IMG/VR virus record: IMGVR_UViG_3300033997_000136
Span: 124,001 to 188,000 of that record
DNA from: a virus
Reading direction: 5' to 3' (one strand)
DNA length: 64,000 nucleotides
This document shows positions 25,687 through 34,356 of this stretch, in pieces (within the stretch, counting starts at the first letter, position 1; the number at the start of each line of letters is the position of its first letter). Position numbers and translations under genes: made by a program. Below the pieces are notes generated by a model. The model ran no database searches, was not told the origin of the DNA, and was given only the letters and a program-made list of their open reading frames with translations.

Positions 25687-26053
25687 TTATTTATGCATGT
25701 TGTGTACTGTGGTATTAGCTGGATGTAGTTTCAGTTTAAACGTAACCAGTACGCAACCACCTGTTGCAATTACAACAACAACCACACATGAGACTGGTGT
25801 TGAACAAACACCAGTCTTGTCTTCCGATGAAAAACCTAAGCAAGGTGTATTATCAAAGAAAGGATGTGAAGCATTCGTACTCCCGGAATATACTCCACCA
25901 AAAATCCCTCGTTTTACAGATAAAGAATTAGAAGATTCTAAACTTGTCAACATACGTTTATTACAACATATTGAAGTAGCAATGCTTGCTCAGAAAGAAT
26001 ACTCACGATTACTTGTTGAATCACACCGACGGCATCTAAAAGGATGCCAATGA
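25676..26053 (+). CDS. Lipoprotein, o-spanin candidate
   Basis: A 125-residue lipoprotein overlapping the previous gene by 11 bases. It has a short signal sequence MTGNYLCMLCTVVLAGC ending in a strong lipobox LAGC (Cys17). Ser/Phe after the cysteine argue against inner-membrane retention. The mature part is Thr/Pro-rich, then has a helical C-terminus (NIRLLQHIEVAMLAQKEY) ending in RRHLKGCQ. The in-frame ORF extends upstream, but ATG 25676 alone gives the signal. The most likely role is a partner of the inner-membrane protein at lysis. Confidence 0.6.
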   Translation: MTGNYLCMLCTVVLAGCSFSLNVTSTQPPVAITTTTTHETGVEQTPVLSSDEKPKQGVLSKKGCEAFVLPEYTPPKIPRFTDKELEDSKLVNIRLLQHIEVAMLAQKEYSRLLVESHRRHLKGCQ

Positions 26054-26064
26054 TTTTACACCTG

Positions 26065-26114
26065 GATGACTTACTGTATAGGTAGGTCATCTAAGGTCTT
26101 TATAACCTTTTTGC
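26065..26114 (+). terminator. Two short terminator hairpins
   Basis: A 10-bp stem with one wobble pair (26065-26091) is followed by AAGGT/ACCTT (26094-26110) and a short T run. It lies after the lipoprotein gene and before RNase H. Confidence 0.55.
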
Positions 26115-26132
26115 ATACAGGATTTTTTTATT

Positions 26133-27719
26133 ATGTCTGAACCCATTGCTTCATTATTAGTTCTTTACACAGATGGTTCATGTCAACCAAGTTCTCGTGG
26201 TTACGCTGGAAGTGGTATTCATGGCTACATGTGTTTTGACCCGTTTAAATACCCCCCTAAACAAGGCGCTGGTGCAAAACAAATCCCCACTATGGATGGT
26301 TACATTCCTAATCAAGAAAAATTGATTGTGGACAATGCTATCACGTTAAATGTGGAATCATTCATTGATATTCCATCAACGTGGGAACAATTCAAACGTA
26401 CTGTTGAGATTGATTACTACATCGATTGGTGGCAAGCCATAGAAGGTGAGAGTACATCCAACGTAGGTGAATTAAAAGCTGCACTTAAAGCGCTAACGAT
26501 TGTTATTGAGAAGAAGCCACTTCGCGCTCGTATTCTCATGGACAGTGATTACACGTTAAAAGGTTTGAACGACTATGTTCAAACATGGAAGTCTCGTGGT
26601 TGGAAGAAAAGTGATGGTCAACCACCAGAGAACGTTGAATGGTGGATGTTGTTGGATGAAACCTTTGCAAAAGCAAAAGAAGTTTGTCCTGATACACAAC
26701 TTATCAAAGTGACAGGTCATAGTGGTGAATTAGGTAACCACATGGCAGACATTGCTGCCAACCGTGCAAGTATTCGTTCTCGTCTAGGTCGCTATGAAGA
26801 GATGTACTTTGAAGTTCCAGGAAAAGGATATTGGAGTTATAAAAGTGAACACAATCGTTTGCTGAGTAAAGCTCATCTGTACTTTAACTGTGATACTACA
26901 AAAGACACTGTGTTTAATCAAATCGATACATCAGTGGGTGTTCGTTATGTTTACTTCACTGGTGACGAAGGTAGTGAAGATACGTTGTTTGGTAAGCGTA
27001 TGAGTAACACCTCATTCAGTGTTCTTTTATTGGAACAACCTGAAGATATTGTGGCGACGGTGTACGATAAACAAAAGGCGGTTATCGAACAAGGCTCTGC
27101 TCCATTTGTATTCGTAAAACTATCTGCATTGGTGAATCCTCGTCATGCACATGAAATACGTGAACACAATGGTGATTACTTGTATGTGAGAATAGGGGAT
27201 GAAGAGTTATGTCTGCACACACCAGATAAAACAAAAATCACCACGGTTCCATTAAAACCGCACATCACCTATGCAGGTGCTTCTGAGTTATTGGATATAC
27301 AATCTGTTTTGTTGGAATCATTACCTTTCTTTACTCAGGAGAAGTCAAATACGTATCTTCGTGAAAATAATCTTATAGCCACAGAAATTACGGATATGTT
27401 GTATGAGCCGTTGGAAAAGAAAGGCGAAGTGGTTGGGGTAAAACTCAAAAAAGAGTTTACGGTAAGTTCTAAACTTATCAATACACCCGTGTACTACACA
27501 ACTGGACGTGAGGTAAAGTCAGTCAAACATAAATTCTTGTTTGATTTAGATTTACCAAACCGTAACATGTTAGCTGCATTGGTTGCTTTAAATTGTCGTG
27601 TCCTTTTGGTGACATGGATGGAATCTGATTGTAGTTTCCGTTACGCAACTGTGTTGCAGCATAACAACGATTATGGAATATGGTGCTCTGCTTACTCAAA
27701 CTTACGGTTTGTTAAGTAA
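26133..27719 (+). CDS. RNase H1-like protein with long C-terminal extension
   Basis: A 528-residue protein whose first ~210 residues are an RNase HI domain. It has Asp14 in LYTDGSC, Glu113 in NVGELKAAL, Asp137 in MDSDYTLKG, His196 in VTGHSGELGNH and Asp206, so the catalytic set is complete. It would cut RNA in RNA-DNA hybrids, for instance primers. Two inserts lie between Asp14 and Glu113. The remaining ~320 residues match nothing I recognise; cellular RNase HI is about 155 residues. The ATG follows AGGA by about nine bases. It sits upstream of UvsX. Confidence 0.85.
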   Translation: MSEPIASLLVLYTDGSCQPSSRGYAGSGIHGYMCFDPFKYPPKQGAGAKQIPTMDGYIPNQEKLIVDNAITLNVESFIDIPSTWEQFKRTVEIDYYIDWWQAIEGESTSNVGELKAALKALTIVIEKKPLRARILMDSDYTLKGLNDYVQTWKSRGWKKSDGQPPENVEWWMLLDETFAKAKEVCPDTQLIKVTGHSGELGNHMADIAANRASIRSRLGRYEEMYFEVPGKGYWSYKSEHNRLLSKAHLYFNCDTTKDTVFNQIDTSVGVRYVYFTGDEGSEDTLFGKRMSNTSFSVLLLEQPEDIVATVYDKQKAVIEQGSAPFVFVKLSALVNPRHAHEIREHNGDYLYVRIGDEELCLHTPDKTKITTVPLKPHITYAGASELLDIQSVLLESLPFFTQEKSNTYLRENNLIATEITDMLYEPLEKKGEVVGVKLKKEFTVSSKLINTPVYYTTGREVKSVKHKFLFDLDLPNRNMLAALVALNCRVLLVTWMESDCSFRYATVLQHNNDYGIWCSAYSNLRFVK

Positions 27720-27759
27720 GTACAGCGGTGGTGTTGAACAATTAACAAAAGGTGTTCTT

Positions 27760-28245
27760 ATGAACATACTTCACGGCACACTGTTAATCTTCGTTATTGG
27801 TTTAGCAGTGCTTATGTTTTATCATCTTCTTCTGCGACCGCAGAATAACGAACAGATGACGAAACCTTCATGGTTAGTTCAGTTTGGAATTCTGTTGTTA
27901 GGATGTTTTGCTAATGAACGCATGAAGCGTATGATAGTCACAGCATCCTTCACGTCTAAAGTGTCGTCTAAATCACATGCATTGGATGACACGATTATTC
28001 AGAAGCTTGAAGAGGTGACACAGAAGTTGCACGTGCAAAGTCATGTTGATGGTGCATTGTATTTTCCAGCAGTGTATTGTGACATGGTGTGGGGTGGTCT
28101 TAATCAGGACGATTTACAGCAGCAAAGTGTAGACGTCGATGTAGTTGTACGACAAATCCCCAAAGCGTTACGCTACGGTACGCTTGAGCAGATGAAGATG
28201 GATATCATGGATATCTTAAGTATCACTCGCCCTGCATTAGCTTAA
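27760..28245 (+). CDS. Membrane protein, unknown
   Basis: A 161-residue protein. The start at 27760 (AAAGGTG upstream) gives MNILHGTLLIFVIGLAVLMF, a membrane helix at residues about 5-25. A second weaker hydrophobic segment is near 43-55 (LVQFGILLLGCFA). The rest is a soluble domain with valine- and aspartate-rich stretches (QSVDVDVVVRQIPKAL). An upstream in-frame ATG at 27673 would overlap RNase H without a good ribosome site. It ends at a bidirectional terminator. Function unknown. Confidence 0.55.
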   Translation: MNILHGTLLIFVIGLAVLMFYHLLLRPQNNEQMTKPSWLVQFGILLLGCFANERMKRMIVTASFTSKVSSKSHALDDTIIQKLEEVTQKLHVQSHVDGALYFPAVYCDMVWGGLNQDDLQQQSVDVDVVVRQIPKALRYGTLEQMKMDIMDILSITRPALA

Positions 28246-28256
28246 TGATAGAAGAA

Positions 28257-28287
28257 GACAAGAAGGTGGCAGTGCCACCTTCTTGTC
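28257..28287. terminator. Bidirectional terminator
   Basis: 14-bp perfect stem (GACAAGAAGGTGGC) with AGT loop between convergent genes ending at 28245 and 28298. T-rich tail on the plus side. Confidence 0.85.
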
Positions 28288-28297
28288 TTTATTTATG

Positions 28298-29242
28298 TCA
28301 GCTTTGGTATTGTTTAGCTACCGCTGAAGCATCATCAATCGATGCACCAATGGCTTCTAAGTTAAATGAGAAGATTGAGTAAAATTCAATCAACTGGGCT
28401 AAGTTAAATAAGAAATCACCCATGGTCTTTGCAGTCACACCGGATGGTTTGTAAACATCAGGTTCTTCTTCAAGACGTTGCGCAAGTAAAGTTAGCAGTG
28501 GAATGATTGCATCTAACTTCTTCTGAACTACATCCCGTGGGATGGCATTCATTTGAAGAATAAGTTCGTTGTACAGTTTGTACACTTCAACCCAATCAGA
28601 ACTTCTGTCAATAATCTCACCGTAAGGTCTACGTTCAGCATTGTCACGACTAAAATCGCTTGCAAAGGCAGTTTTGAGTTTACTCACATCAATCGTTTTA
28701 AAACCACCTAAACGTTTATCTTGGTGTAAACTACTTAACGACTCAGGTGCATGAAGTAGTGTACTTAAGAAACGTTCTAGCGGTATCAGAATCTGTTCTA
28801 AAATAGGTTGCAGTGCTTGTTGAAACATCGCTTGATGGCGAAGATGTTCTATTAACGTTGTTTTCAAACCACGAGGCACAATGACTAACTTGTCCATTGC
28901 AGCAACATGCTTTGCTTTACCTAAATAGCTTTCAAAACGACGCTGATGTAAAAACACATCCTTTGTTTCAAAGAATGAAGTAAAGAAAGATTTTGCTGAA
29001 AACAACGCTTTAGATAGCGTGTTGCTAATTCTTGCTTTTGCCATCTCAGCAAACGCCAGAGTTTGTTGCCATGCAGTTTCTGCTTGCATAGTCATCTGTG
29101 TTGGGTCTTCTTGACGCACTTTATTTGCATCATCAATTAATTCGCAGTCTAAATTAACATCATTTAGACACGAAACTAATTCCTGTAGTGGTTCAGTCAA
29201 TGGACTGTTTAACTCATCTGGCATTAACGCTGGGTATGTCAT
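28298..29242 (-). CDS. Virion-type helical protein, unknown
   Basis: A 314-residue, almost wholly helical protein (ETAWQQTLAFAEMAKARI, LDAIIPLLTLLAQRLEEEP). The ATG at 29242 has AAGGAATAATTT upstream. It is a single-gene minus-strand unit divergent from UvsX. I recall phiKZ having a virion protein (gp153) next to its UvsX homologue, so this may be its counterpart. That is memory-based and untested. Confidence 0.5.
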   Translation of the reverse strand: MTYPALMPDELNSPLTEPLQELVSCLNDVNLDCELIDDANKVRQEDPTQMTMQAETAWQQTLAFAEMAKARISNTLSKALFSAKSFFTSFFETKDVFLHQRRFESYLGKAKHVAAMDKLVIVPRGLKTTLIEHLRHQAMFQQALQPILEQILIPLERFLSTLLHAPESLSSLHQDKRLGGFKTIDVSKLKTAFASDFSRDNAERRPYGEIIDRSSDWVEVYKLYNELILQMNAIPRDVVQKKLDAIIPLLTLLAQRLEEEPDVYKPSGVTAKTMGDFLFNLAQLIEFYSIFSFNLEAIGASIDDASAVAKQYQS

Positions 29243-29355
29243 AAATTATTCCTTAAAGAGAAGATGGCTGCATCGCTATAAAATTAGACAGTCTTACTCC
29301 ATTATTTAGAACTCTACAGAATATTTTTTAGTTGTACAACACAAAAGGATTCGCT

Positions 29356-30846
29356 ATGTCAATTTTTGCTTTTACACCAGCACCTTACATTCGTCCACGC
29401 GGTGTTATTGGTGGCGGGTTAGATATTCCATTTGGTCGCTATTACAAAGGTAAGTATGGTGACAACATTTTAAGTGGTGGTTATACTAACTTCTTAGGTG
29501 CAGGTGGTCGTGGTAATACGTTTAAAACGTTATTGCTGTTAACTATTGCCATTATTGAAATGTCGCAAAACGAAGAATACACTCTGGTGATTTATGACAC
29601 TGAAATCACTATGGACTGGAATCGTCTTCGTGATATCTGTACACAACTTGGTGTGGATTACGACAAGATGTTGGATGCAGGTCGTATCATTATTACAACG
29701 ACTGCGGAACACATGGGGAACGAATGGTTTGAATTAGTGAAAGAGGAAGGTAACTCTCGCGCTAAGGATAAATCACTTCTTCGTGAAACTCCTTTCTTAA
29801 ACCGCGATGGTAAACCAATCAAGGTTGTTGTTAAACGCACTCACTTCTTAGACTCTATGTCTGAGTTTACCACTGAACACATTCAGGATATCTACAAGAA
29901 GAATGAAATCGATGATGGTGGTGCAACTACAGATAACATGCGTGAAGGGGGTGTTAAAACACGGATGATTCGTTTGTTCCCAGCAATTACTGCAAAGAGC
30001 AATATGAGTATTCTGTGTACAGCTCACGTCGGTGATGAAATTAAAGTGGATACGTATGCTGCATTTAAACAGCAACTTATGCATTTGAAGAAAGGCTTAA
30101 AGTTTAAGAACTGTCCTGAGAAGTTTACGTTCTTAACATCAATCATGTTAGTGATTGGTAAAGCTGACCTTCTTCAACACGATGATAAAACGCAGAAGTA
30201 TCCAGCCAAAGGGTTTACGAAATCAGACGGTGATACGGACTTACAAGAATTAGATGTTGTTGTTGTTCGTAGTAAGCATGGTCCATCAGGTCACAACTAT
30301 TCATTGATTGTATCACAAGCAGAAGGTTTCTTACCTGAGCTTTCTAACTACCACAACCTGATTCAGAACAAAGCCTTTGGTTTAGTAGGTCCTGAAGGTC
30401 AACGGCGTAGCTGGCGTTGTGCGCTCTATCCTGATGTACTGATTCACCGTACTGAAGCACGTTGGAAAGTTAAAGAAGATAAGAAGTTAGCATGTGCATT
30501 AGAACTGACTTACAACTTATCTCAAATGTACGATTACTGGGTGAACTATCCGCGTGAAGAAATCGTTGAACCAACTGAACTGTACACTCGTTTAAAAGAA
30601 ATGGGGTACGATTGGGAACTGTTATTACAAACACGTAACTGGTGGACGTATGACGATTATAAACATCCTATTCCGCGATTGACTGCACTGGATTTAATCG
30701 ACATGTACTTTGGGCGTTATGTTCCTTACTGGTGGCCTAAAGATAAACCAATTGATTTGACAAAAGCGGTAAAAAGTCCGCTAACTGGTATTGAGGGTGT
30801 AGTGTATGGTGCTGCAGACGAAGACGAAAAAGACGGCCACGAATAA
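29356..30846 (+). CDS. UvsX/RecA-like recombinase
   Basis: A 496-residue RecA-fold ATPase of the UvsX type, expected to form filaments on single-stranded DNA and drive strand exchange. GAGGRGNTFKT at residues 48-58 is the Walker A loop, carrying the FK(S/T) variant typical of T4 UvsX rather than GK(S/T). LVIYDTEITMDW near 78 holds the acidic residue after beta-2. The ATG at 29356 follows AAAGGA by six bases. The C-terminal ~120 residues have a UvsX-like helical region (TELYTRLKEMGYDWELLL). It overlaps the next gene by 41 bases. Confidence 0.8.
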   Translation: MSIFAFTPAPYIRPRGVIGGGLDIPFGRYYKGKYGDNILSGGYTNFLGAGGRGNTFKTLLLLTIAIIEMSQNEEYTLVIYDTEITMDWNRLRDICTQLGVDYDKMLDAGRIIITTTAEHMGNEWFELVKEEGNSRAKDKSLLRETPFLNRDGKPIKVVVKRTHFLDSMSEFTTEHIQDIYKKNEIDDGGATTDNMREGGVKTRMIRLFPAITAKSNMSILCTAHVGDEIKVDTYAAFKQQLMHLKKGLKFKNCPEKFTFLTSIMLVIGKADLLQHDDKTQKYPAKGFTKSDGDTDLQELDVVVVRSKHGPSGHNYSLIVSQAEGFLPELSNYHNLIQNKAFGLVGPEGQRRSWRCALYPDVLIHRTEARWKVKEDKKLACALELTYNLSQMYDYWVNYPREEIVEPTELYTRLKEMGYDWELLLQTRNWWTYDDYKHPIPRLTALDLIDMYFGRYVPYWWPKDKPIDLTKAVKSPLTGIEGVVYGAADEDEKDGHE

Positions 30847-31138
30847 GGACGTCTCCCTTGTGGAAGAGGTGATGGGTTTATTAAAACAATACGACCCATC
30901 GTTAGCGCAATCGTTTTACACCTTGTATCAAGGGTTTGACGATGTAGTAGACGCCAATCGTTTTTGGCGTCGTCAACTTAGTTTATTAACTACGTTTGAT
31001 GGTGTTGATACATCAAGTCAACGACGGATGCTGTATGATGGTATCAGTTTAGACATGTGGTTAGATAACTTTCAAAAATACACGCTGGCTTTTGTTGTTC
31101 AACACAAACTGCCTCGTTTTAGCTACGAATCACTATAG
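30806..31138 (+). CDS. Small protein overlapping uvsX, unknown
   Basis: A 110-residue protein starting 41 bases inside the UvsX gene (GAGGGTG seven bases before ATG 30806). It is helical and charged (VEEVMGLLKQYDPSLAQSFY, NRFWRRQLSLLTTFDGVD). Tight overlap suggests coupled expression with UvsX, possibly as an accessory factor. No motif supports a particular function. Confidence 0.6.
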   Translation: MVLQTKTKKTATNKDVSLVEEVMGLLKQYDPSLAQSFYTLYQGFDDVVDANRFWRRQLSLLTTFDGVDTSSQRRMLYDGISLDMWLDNFQKYTLAFVVQHKLPRFSYESL

Positions 31139-31157
31139 TAGATAAAGGAGAGTGTAG

Positions 31158-31838
31158 ATGAAGCCACGTGAGAAAGCAACGAAGGAGGCCGTGCGCCTCC
31201 TTTCCATGTTTGCAGGGTATACAGATGGAGTAAAAGAAGTAGAAGCAATGTTAAATGCATTGTCTGATAAAGACTTTGATTTATACATGCACCAACTTCG
31301 TGATGGGAGTGAGATACTACCCTATATCCATCCAAACCTATCAGAGGTGAAGTTAAGTACAACACGCAATCTAGAAATTGCAGATGAACTTGGTCACAAC
31401 TTCTACGAACGTATTTGGATTGAAGACCCAGATACAGGTGATAAAAACTTAACGGATGTTGAAGCACTTATTGTTGATTTACCATTTAGACGCCAACAAC
31501 AGCATTTAAGTAAGAAGATAGGTATTCCATCATCCAATAGAAGTATTGATGAAACGACAGGTCAAGTGACTGGTGCGTCAAAGGGTTCTCGTTTATCTTA
31601 CCCAGAGATGCAGATTGGTCTGTACTCACAAGGGTTAGAGTATTCTACTCTTGAGCTATTTACGATTCGTGGTGGGAATATGAAAGCAAATGCGGCACTT
31701 GAAGCAAATGCAACAAAGAACGTATTCCCTAGTATTCGCGAATCCTACGACAACAACACTGAAGTTGTATCAAATAGAACGTTAAGTAGCTATCTGACAG
31801 CAGCGATGTTTGATCACAACCTTCTACAAAAAGGGTAA
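31158..31838 (+). CDS. RNA polymerase beta subunit, C-terminal piece (split gene)
   Basis: A 226-residue protein corresponding to the C-terminal part of bacterial beta. RRQQQHLSKKIG-PSS near residues 111-126, TGQVTGASKGSRLSYPEMQ near 134-152 and GLYSQGLEYSTLELFT near 154-169 align by eye with the beta region around FGEMEVWALEAYGA. The 1449-residue beta piece at 47006 stops just before this region, so the two genes should form one subunit. I recall phiKZ gp149 as the same kind of piece near its UvsX gene. AAAGGAG precedes the ATG. Codons 9-15 form a GC-rich hairpin. Confidence 0.8.
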   Translation: MKPREKATKEAVRLLSMFAGYTDGVKEVEAMLNALSDKDFDLYMHQLRDGSEILPYIHPNLSEVKLSTTRNLEIADELGHNFYERIWIEDPDTGDKNLTDVEALIVDLPFRRQQQHLSKKIGIPSSNRSIDETTGQVTGASKGSRLSYPEMQIGLYSQGLEYSTLELFTIRGGNMKANAALEANATKNVFPSIRESYDNNTEVVSNRTLSSYLTAAMFDHNLLQKG

Positions 31839-31842
31839 CTTT

Positions 31843-32436
31843 ATGTCTGTACAATTAACCACACTCACCTACCCACAACCTGTGGCAGTAGCGTTGGCTT
31901 TGTTAGAACAAGCCACTTTATCACATGTTCAATTTAATGGTGCAGACATTGTTTTTGGTGTAGATAAAGAAATACTAACATCATTGTCTGAAATTGTGAC
32001 AGACAGTGGTTTAGTGTATATCACCACAATAGAAGAAGTAAAGGAGTTATGGGAATCTATTGTTGAAGAAAACGTTATCGTAGATTGGTTAAACCACGCA
32101 GTTTCTCGTTGGTTCCTAATTTCGTTTGAGCGTCGCACTGCGGAGTATGAGTCGTGGTTAAGTACATTACTTCATGCGACGTGCATTCACACTGAATCAT
32201 CAATGACCAAACCCACGTTCTGCGCGCGTTCTCCTGATGATTTAGGAAATCTGTTTGTTAAGAGTGAGTTAAAAGAAATACTTGAAGCCAATCCGTGGTT
32301 CGTGTTTCTACTGACACTTAGCTTTGCTGAAACTGATATCATCAATATTAGTTTTAAATACGCAATGGCGCTTCAAACAGCACCTGCGATAAACCGTGCA
32401 CCTGATGAAACAAAAGGTGATGGAGGTACATCGTGA
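31843..32436 (+). CDS. Unknown protein, 197 aa
   Basis: ATG 31843 lies four bases after the previous stop, with AAAGGG upstream. The product is soluble and mixed (VALALLEQATLSHVQFNGAD, FVFLLTLSFAETDIINISF), with no domain I recognise. It ends in a GTGA overlap with the next gene, so the RNAP piece, this gene and the next are probably translated together. Confidence 0.6.
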   Translation: MSVQLTTLTYPQPVAVALALLEQATLSHVQFNGADIVFGVDKEILTSLSEIVTDSGLVYITTIEEVKELWESIVEENVIVDWLNHAVSRWFLISFERRTAEYESWLSTLLHATCIHTESSMTKPTFCARSPDDLGNLFVKSELKEILEANPWFVFLLTLSFAETDIINISFKYAMALQTAPAINRAPDETKGDGGTS

Positions 32437-33167
32437 TTGTAAACGCAAAAGAGATACTGGTGGATTTAGATGCTATCTTAGATACTCGAATGGGTACGCT
32501 ATTGTGTATGCACCCAGGTATCATCGGTCCAGCAATCGCGTGTAACTATCATAGTCGCTTAACTGACGTGTGGAAAGAAATAGGATTGCCTGTTAATCAA
32601 CACGAGTACAAACGTCGTTATGCTGAACGTGATGCAGACGTCTTAGAGAAATCTATCGTCACACCTATCATTGATGCGATTAGTAAAATTGCAAATGCGA
32701 TTATTATTCAACTTGGTAAAACTCCTTTTTACGAAGGGATTGAACTTAAGGTGAATGTGTGGCCTTATCAGATTCATGAAAGTGCACATGCTGGTCTTAT
32801 TCGAAGTATTGCTCATCATGTTCCAATTGATTTAAAGGTATCGCTGGTAAACATTCCGTTATCTGACCTTACACCACTGCTCATTAAGTCAAAATACATC
32901 GCTGTATGTATGTACGGGTTTGACGAATGGTTACAGTGTCATGGTAAGTCGTTAGAGACAGTTGAGTTACCAGATGTTGAATTCTTAGTTCCTGCGATTT
33001 ATTACACAGGACGAGTGGCAACTGAGGCGGATTTAAAAGAGACAGCAACAAACTTTCGTTTAGAAAAAGCAACACACAACGTTCACTTTGGTGCAACTGA
33101 ACTTCAGTTTGTTTCTAAGATTAAATTGATTATGGTTGATGTACTTAACTTTTCATTTGTGGTATAA
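32433..33167 (+). CDS. Unknown protein, 244 aa, GTG start
   Basis: The GTG at 32433 overlaps the previous stop (GTGA), with GGAGG seven bases upstream. Soluble alpha/beta protein (KEILVDLDAILDTRMGTLL, LKVSLVNIPLSDLTPLL) ending VDVLNFSFVV. It is the last gene before a bidirectional terminator. No family was recognised. Clustering with UvsX and the polymerase piece gives no clear function. Confidence 0.6.
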   Translation: MIVNAKEILVDLDAILDTRMGTLLCMHPGIIGPAIACNYHSRLTDVWKEIGLPVNQHEYKRRYAERDADVLEKSIVTPIIDAISKIANAIIIQLGKTPFYEGIELKVNVWPYQIHESAHAGLIRSIAHHVPIDLKVSLVNIPLSDLTPLLIKSKYIAVCMYGFDEWLQCHGKSLETVELPDVEFLVPAIYYTGRVATEADLKETATNFRLEKATHNVHFGATELQFVSKIKLIMVDVLNFSFVV

Positions 33168-33168
33168 A

Positions 33169-33199
33169 GAAGAGAAGGTGGCATCGCCACCTTCTCTTC
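33169..33199. terminator. Bidirectional terminator
   Basis: 14-bp perfect stem (GAAGAGAAGGTGGC) with ATC loop. Its right end overlaps the minus-strand stop codon at 33198. Confidence 0.85.
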
Positions 33200-33716
33200 A
33201 TTCTTTGCCTTTTACACGCTTTACAAAGTCTGCAGATGATTCTTGAATCACTTCAGATGACACTGTAGCTGGGTCTATCTCGATTAACTCAATTTCATCA
33301 TCAGGGGCTACATGCCGATACTCACCTGGGATAATGTCTTTCACATAACCAGGACCACGAGGTTGTGCTTGGTTCAACTGTGCTACGATTTCTAACACTT
33401 GTTGATTGACAGCATTTGCACCTTCGTCTACCTTCAGACGTTTATTTGCTTGAGCTTGAGAAGACATATCGTTTAACGCTTGTAAGAACGCAAGGCGGTC
33501 TGTGTTTTTCTCAGGCATCTTCCCTTCGGCGGTCATCGACTTCACTAACATTAACCGCTGTGTTTGTGCAAACGCAAGCACTGAATCATCTGTAATTTCA
33601 TCTTCTTCAACGACAGGTAATTCTTTAGGAGGATTTGCACTGAAGCGGTCTTTTGGTAAATCATCGACGTGTTCGGGGAATTCTGCTGTGTGTACTTTTT
33701 TATTTGTATAGCTCAT
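33198..33716 (-). CDS. Unknown acidic, likely virion-associated protein
   Basis: A 172-residue protein. ATG 33716 has GAGGAG upstream and is preferred to the ORF start at 33770. Composition is acidic with long polar stretches (ELPVVEEDEITDDSVLAF, DDEIELIEIDPATVSSEV) and a helical, Gln/Ala-rich centre (SSQAQANKRLKVDEGANAVN), suggesting partly disordered structure. It is a single-gene minus-strand unit among plus-strand genes. No family was recognised. Confidence 0.55.
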   Translation of the reverse strand: MSYTNKKVHTAEFPEHVDDLPKDRFSANPPKELPVVEEDEITDDSVLAFAQTQRLMLVKSMTAEGKMPEKNTDRLAFLQALNDMSSQAQANKRLKVDEGANAVNQQVLEIVAQLNQAQPRGPGYVKDIIPGEYRHVAPDDEIELIEIDPATVSSEVIQESSADFVKRVKGKE

Positions 33717-33795
33717 TTTATGCTTCTCCTCAAAGAAATTTGAAACATACATTATAAAGTTGATTATCATAAATATAATTCAAAAGGAAGCCCAC

Positions 33796-34356
33796 ATGTT
33801 TTCTTTTCTCAAGCGCAAACAACGTGTGAAACGTTATAGCGACTTTGTTGAATCATTGCGATTGTTAAAAACAAATAAAGTTCGTGAGCTTTATTACTTC
33901 ACTATTCTTGAGCAAACGGTTGCGTATTGCAACGATATTCCAACTATCGATGCTCAAGAAATGCGAAGTATTCGACGGTATCGGATTAAGTCATGTTTTG
34001 AGAATTTAGATTCTCTTACACAGACGTGTGTACTTACAGATAGCTTAATCCAGACGCGCGCATTTGGACATGATGCATTTGGTCAGTTTAATCAAAAGCC
34101 AGATGTTTATCCATTGTTTGAATGGTCTTTACAATACGCTGACTTCGTTAACTTAGATGTTGCGTATACTGTATTGACTGCACGTTTAAAGCGACTGCTT
34201 TCGCTACACACAGCGATGTCACATGATAGTAGTGATTTTCATGTGTCATTAGTTTGTTCGTTACCGTTGATGCGTGAGTTGTTGTCGATTATGCATCAAG
34301 TTTTATCCATTCACTTCGGAGTAGATTATGCTACCGGTTACGGAGAACTTGCTTGA
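33796..34356 (+). CDS. Unknown helical protein, 186 aa
   Basis: ATG 33796 follows AAAAGGAAG and gives a basic N-terminus (MFSFLKRKQRVKRYSDF). The rest is helical (YYFTILEQTVAYCNDIPT, LDVAYTVLTARLKRLLSLH). It overlaps the next gene by 29 bases, so translation is coupled. No domain was recognised. Confidence 0.55.
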   Translation: MFSFLKRKQRVKRYSDFVESLRLLKTNKVRELYYFTILEQTVAYCNDIPTIDAQEMRSIRRYRIKSCFENLDSLTQTCVLTDSLIQTRAFGHDAFGQFNQKPDVYPLFEWSLQYADFVNLDVAYTVLTARLKRLLSLHTAMSHDSSDFHVSLVCSLPLMRELLSIMHQVLSIHFGVDYATGYGELA

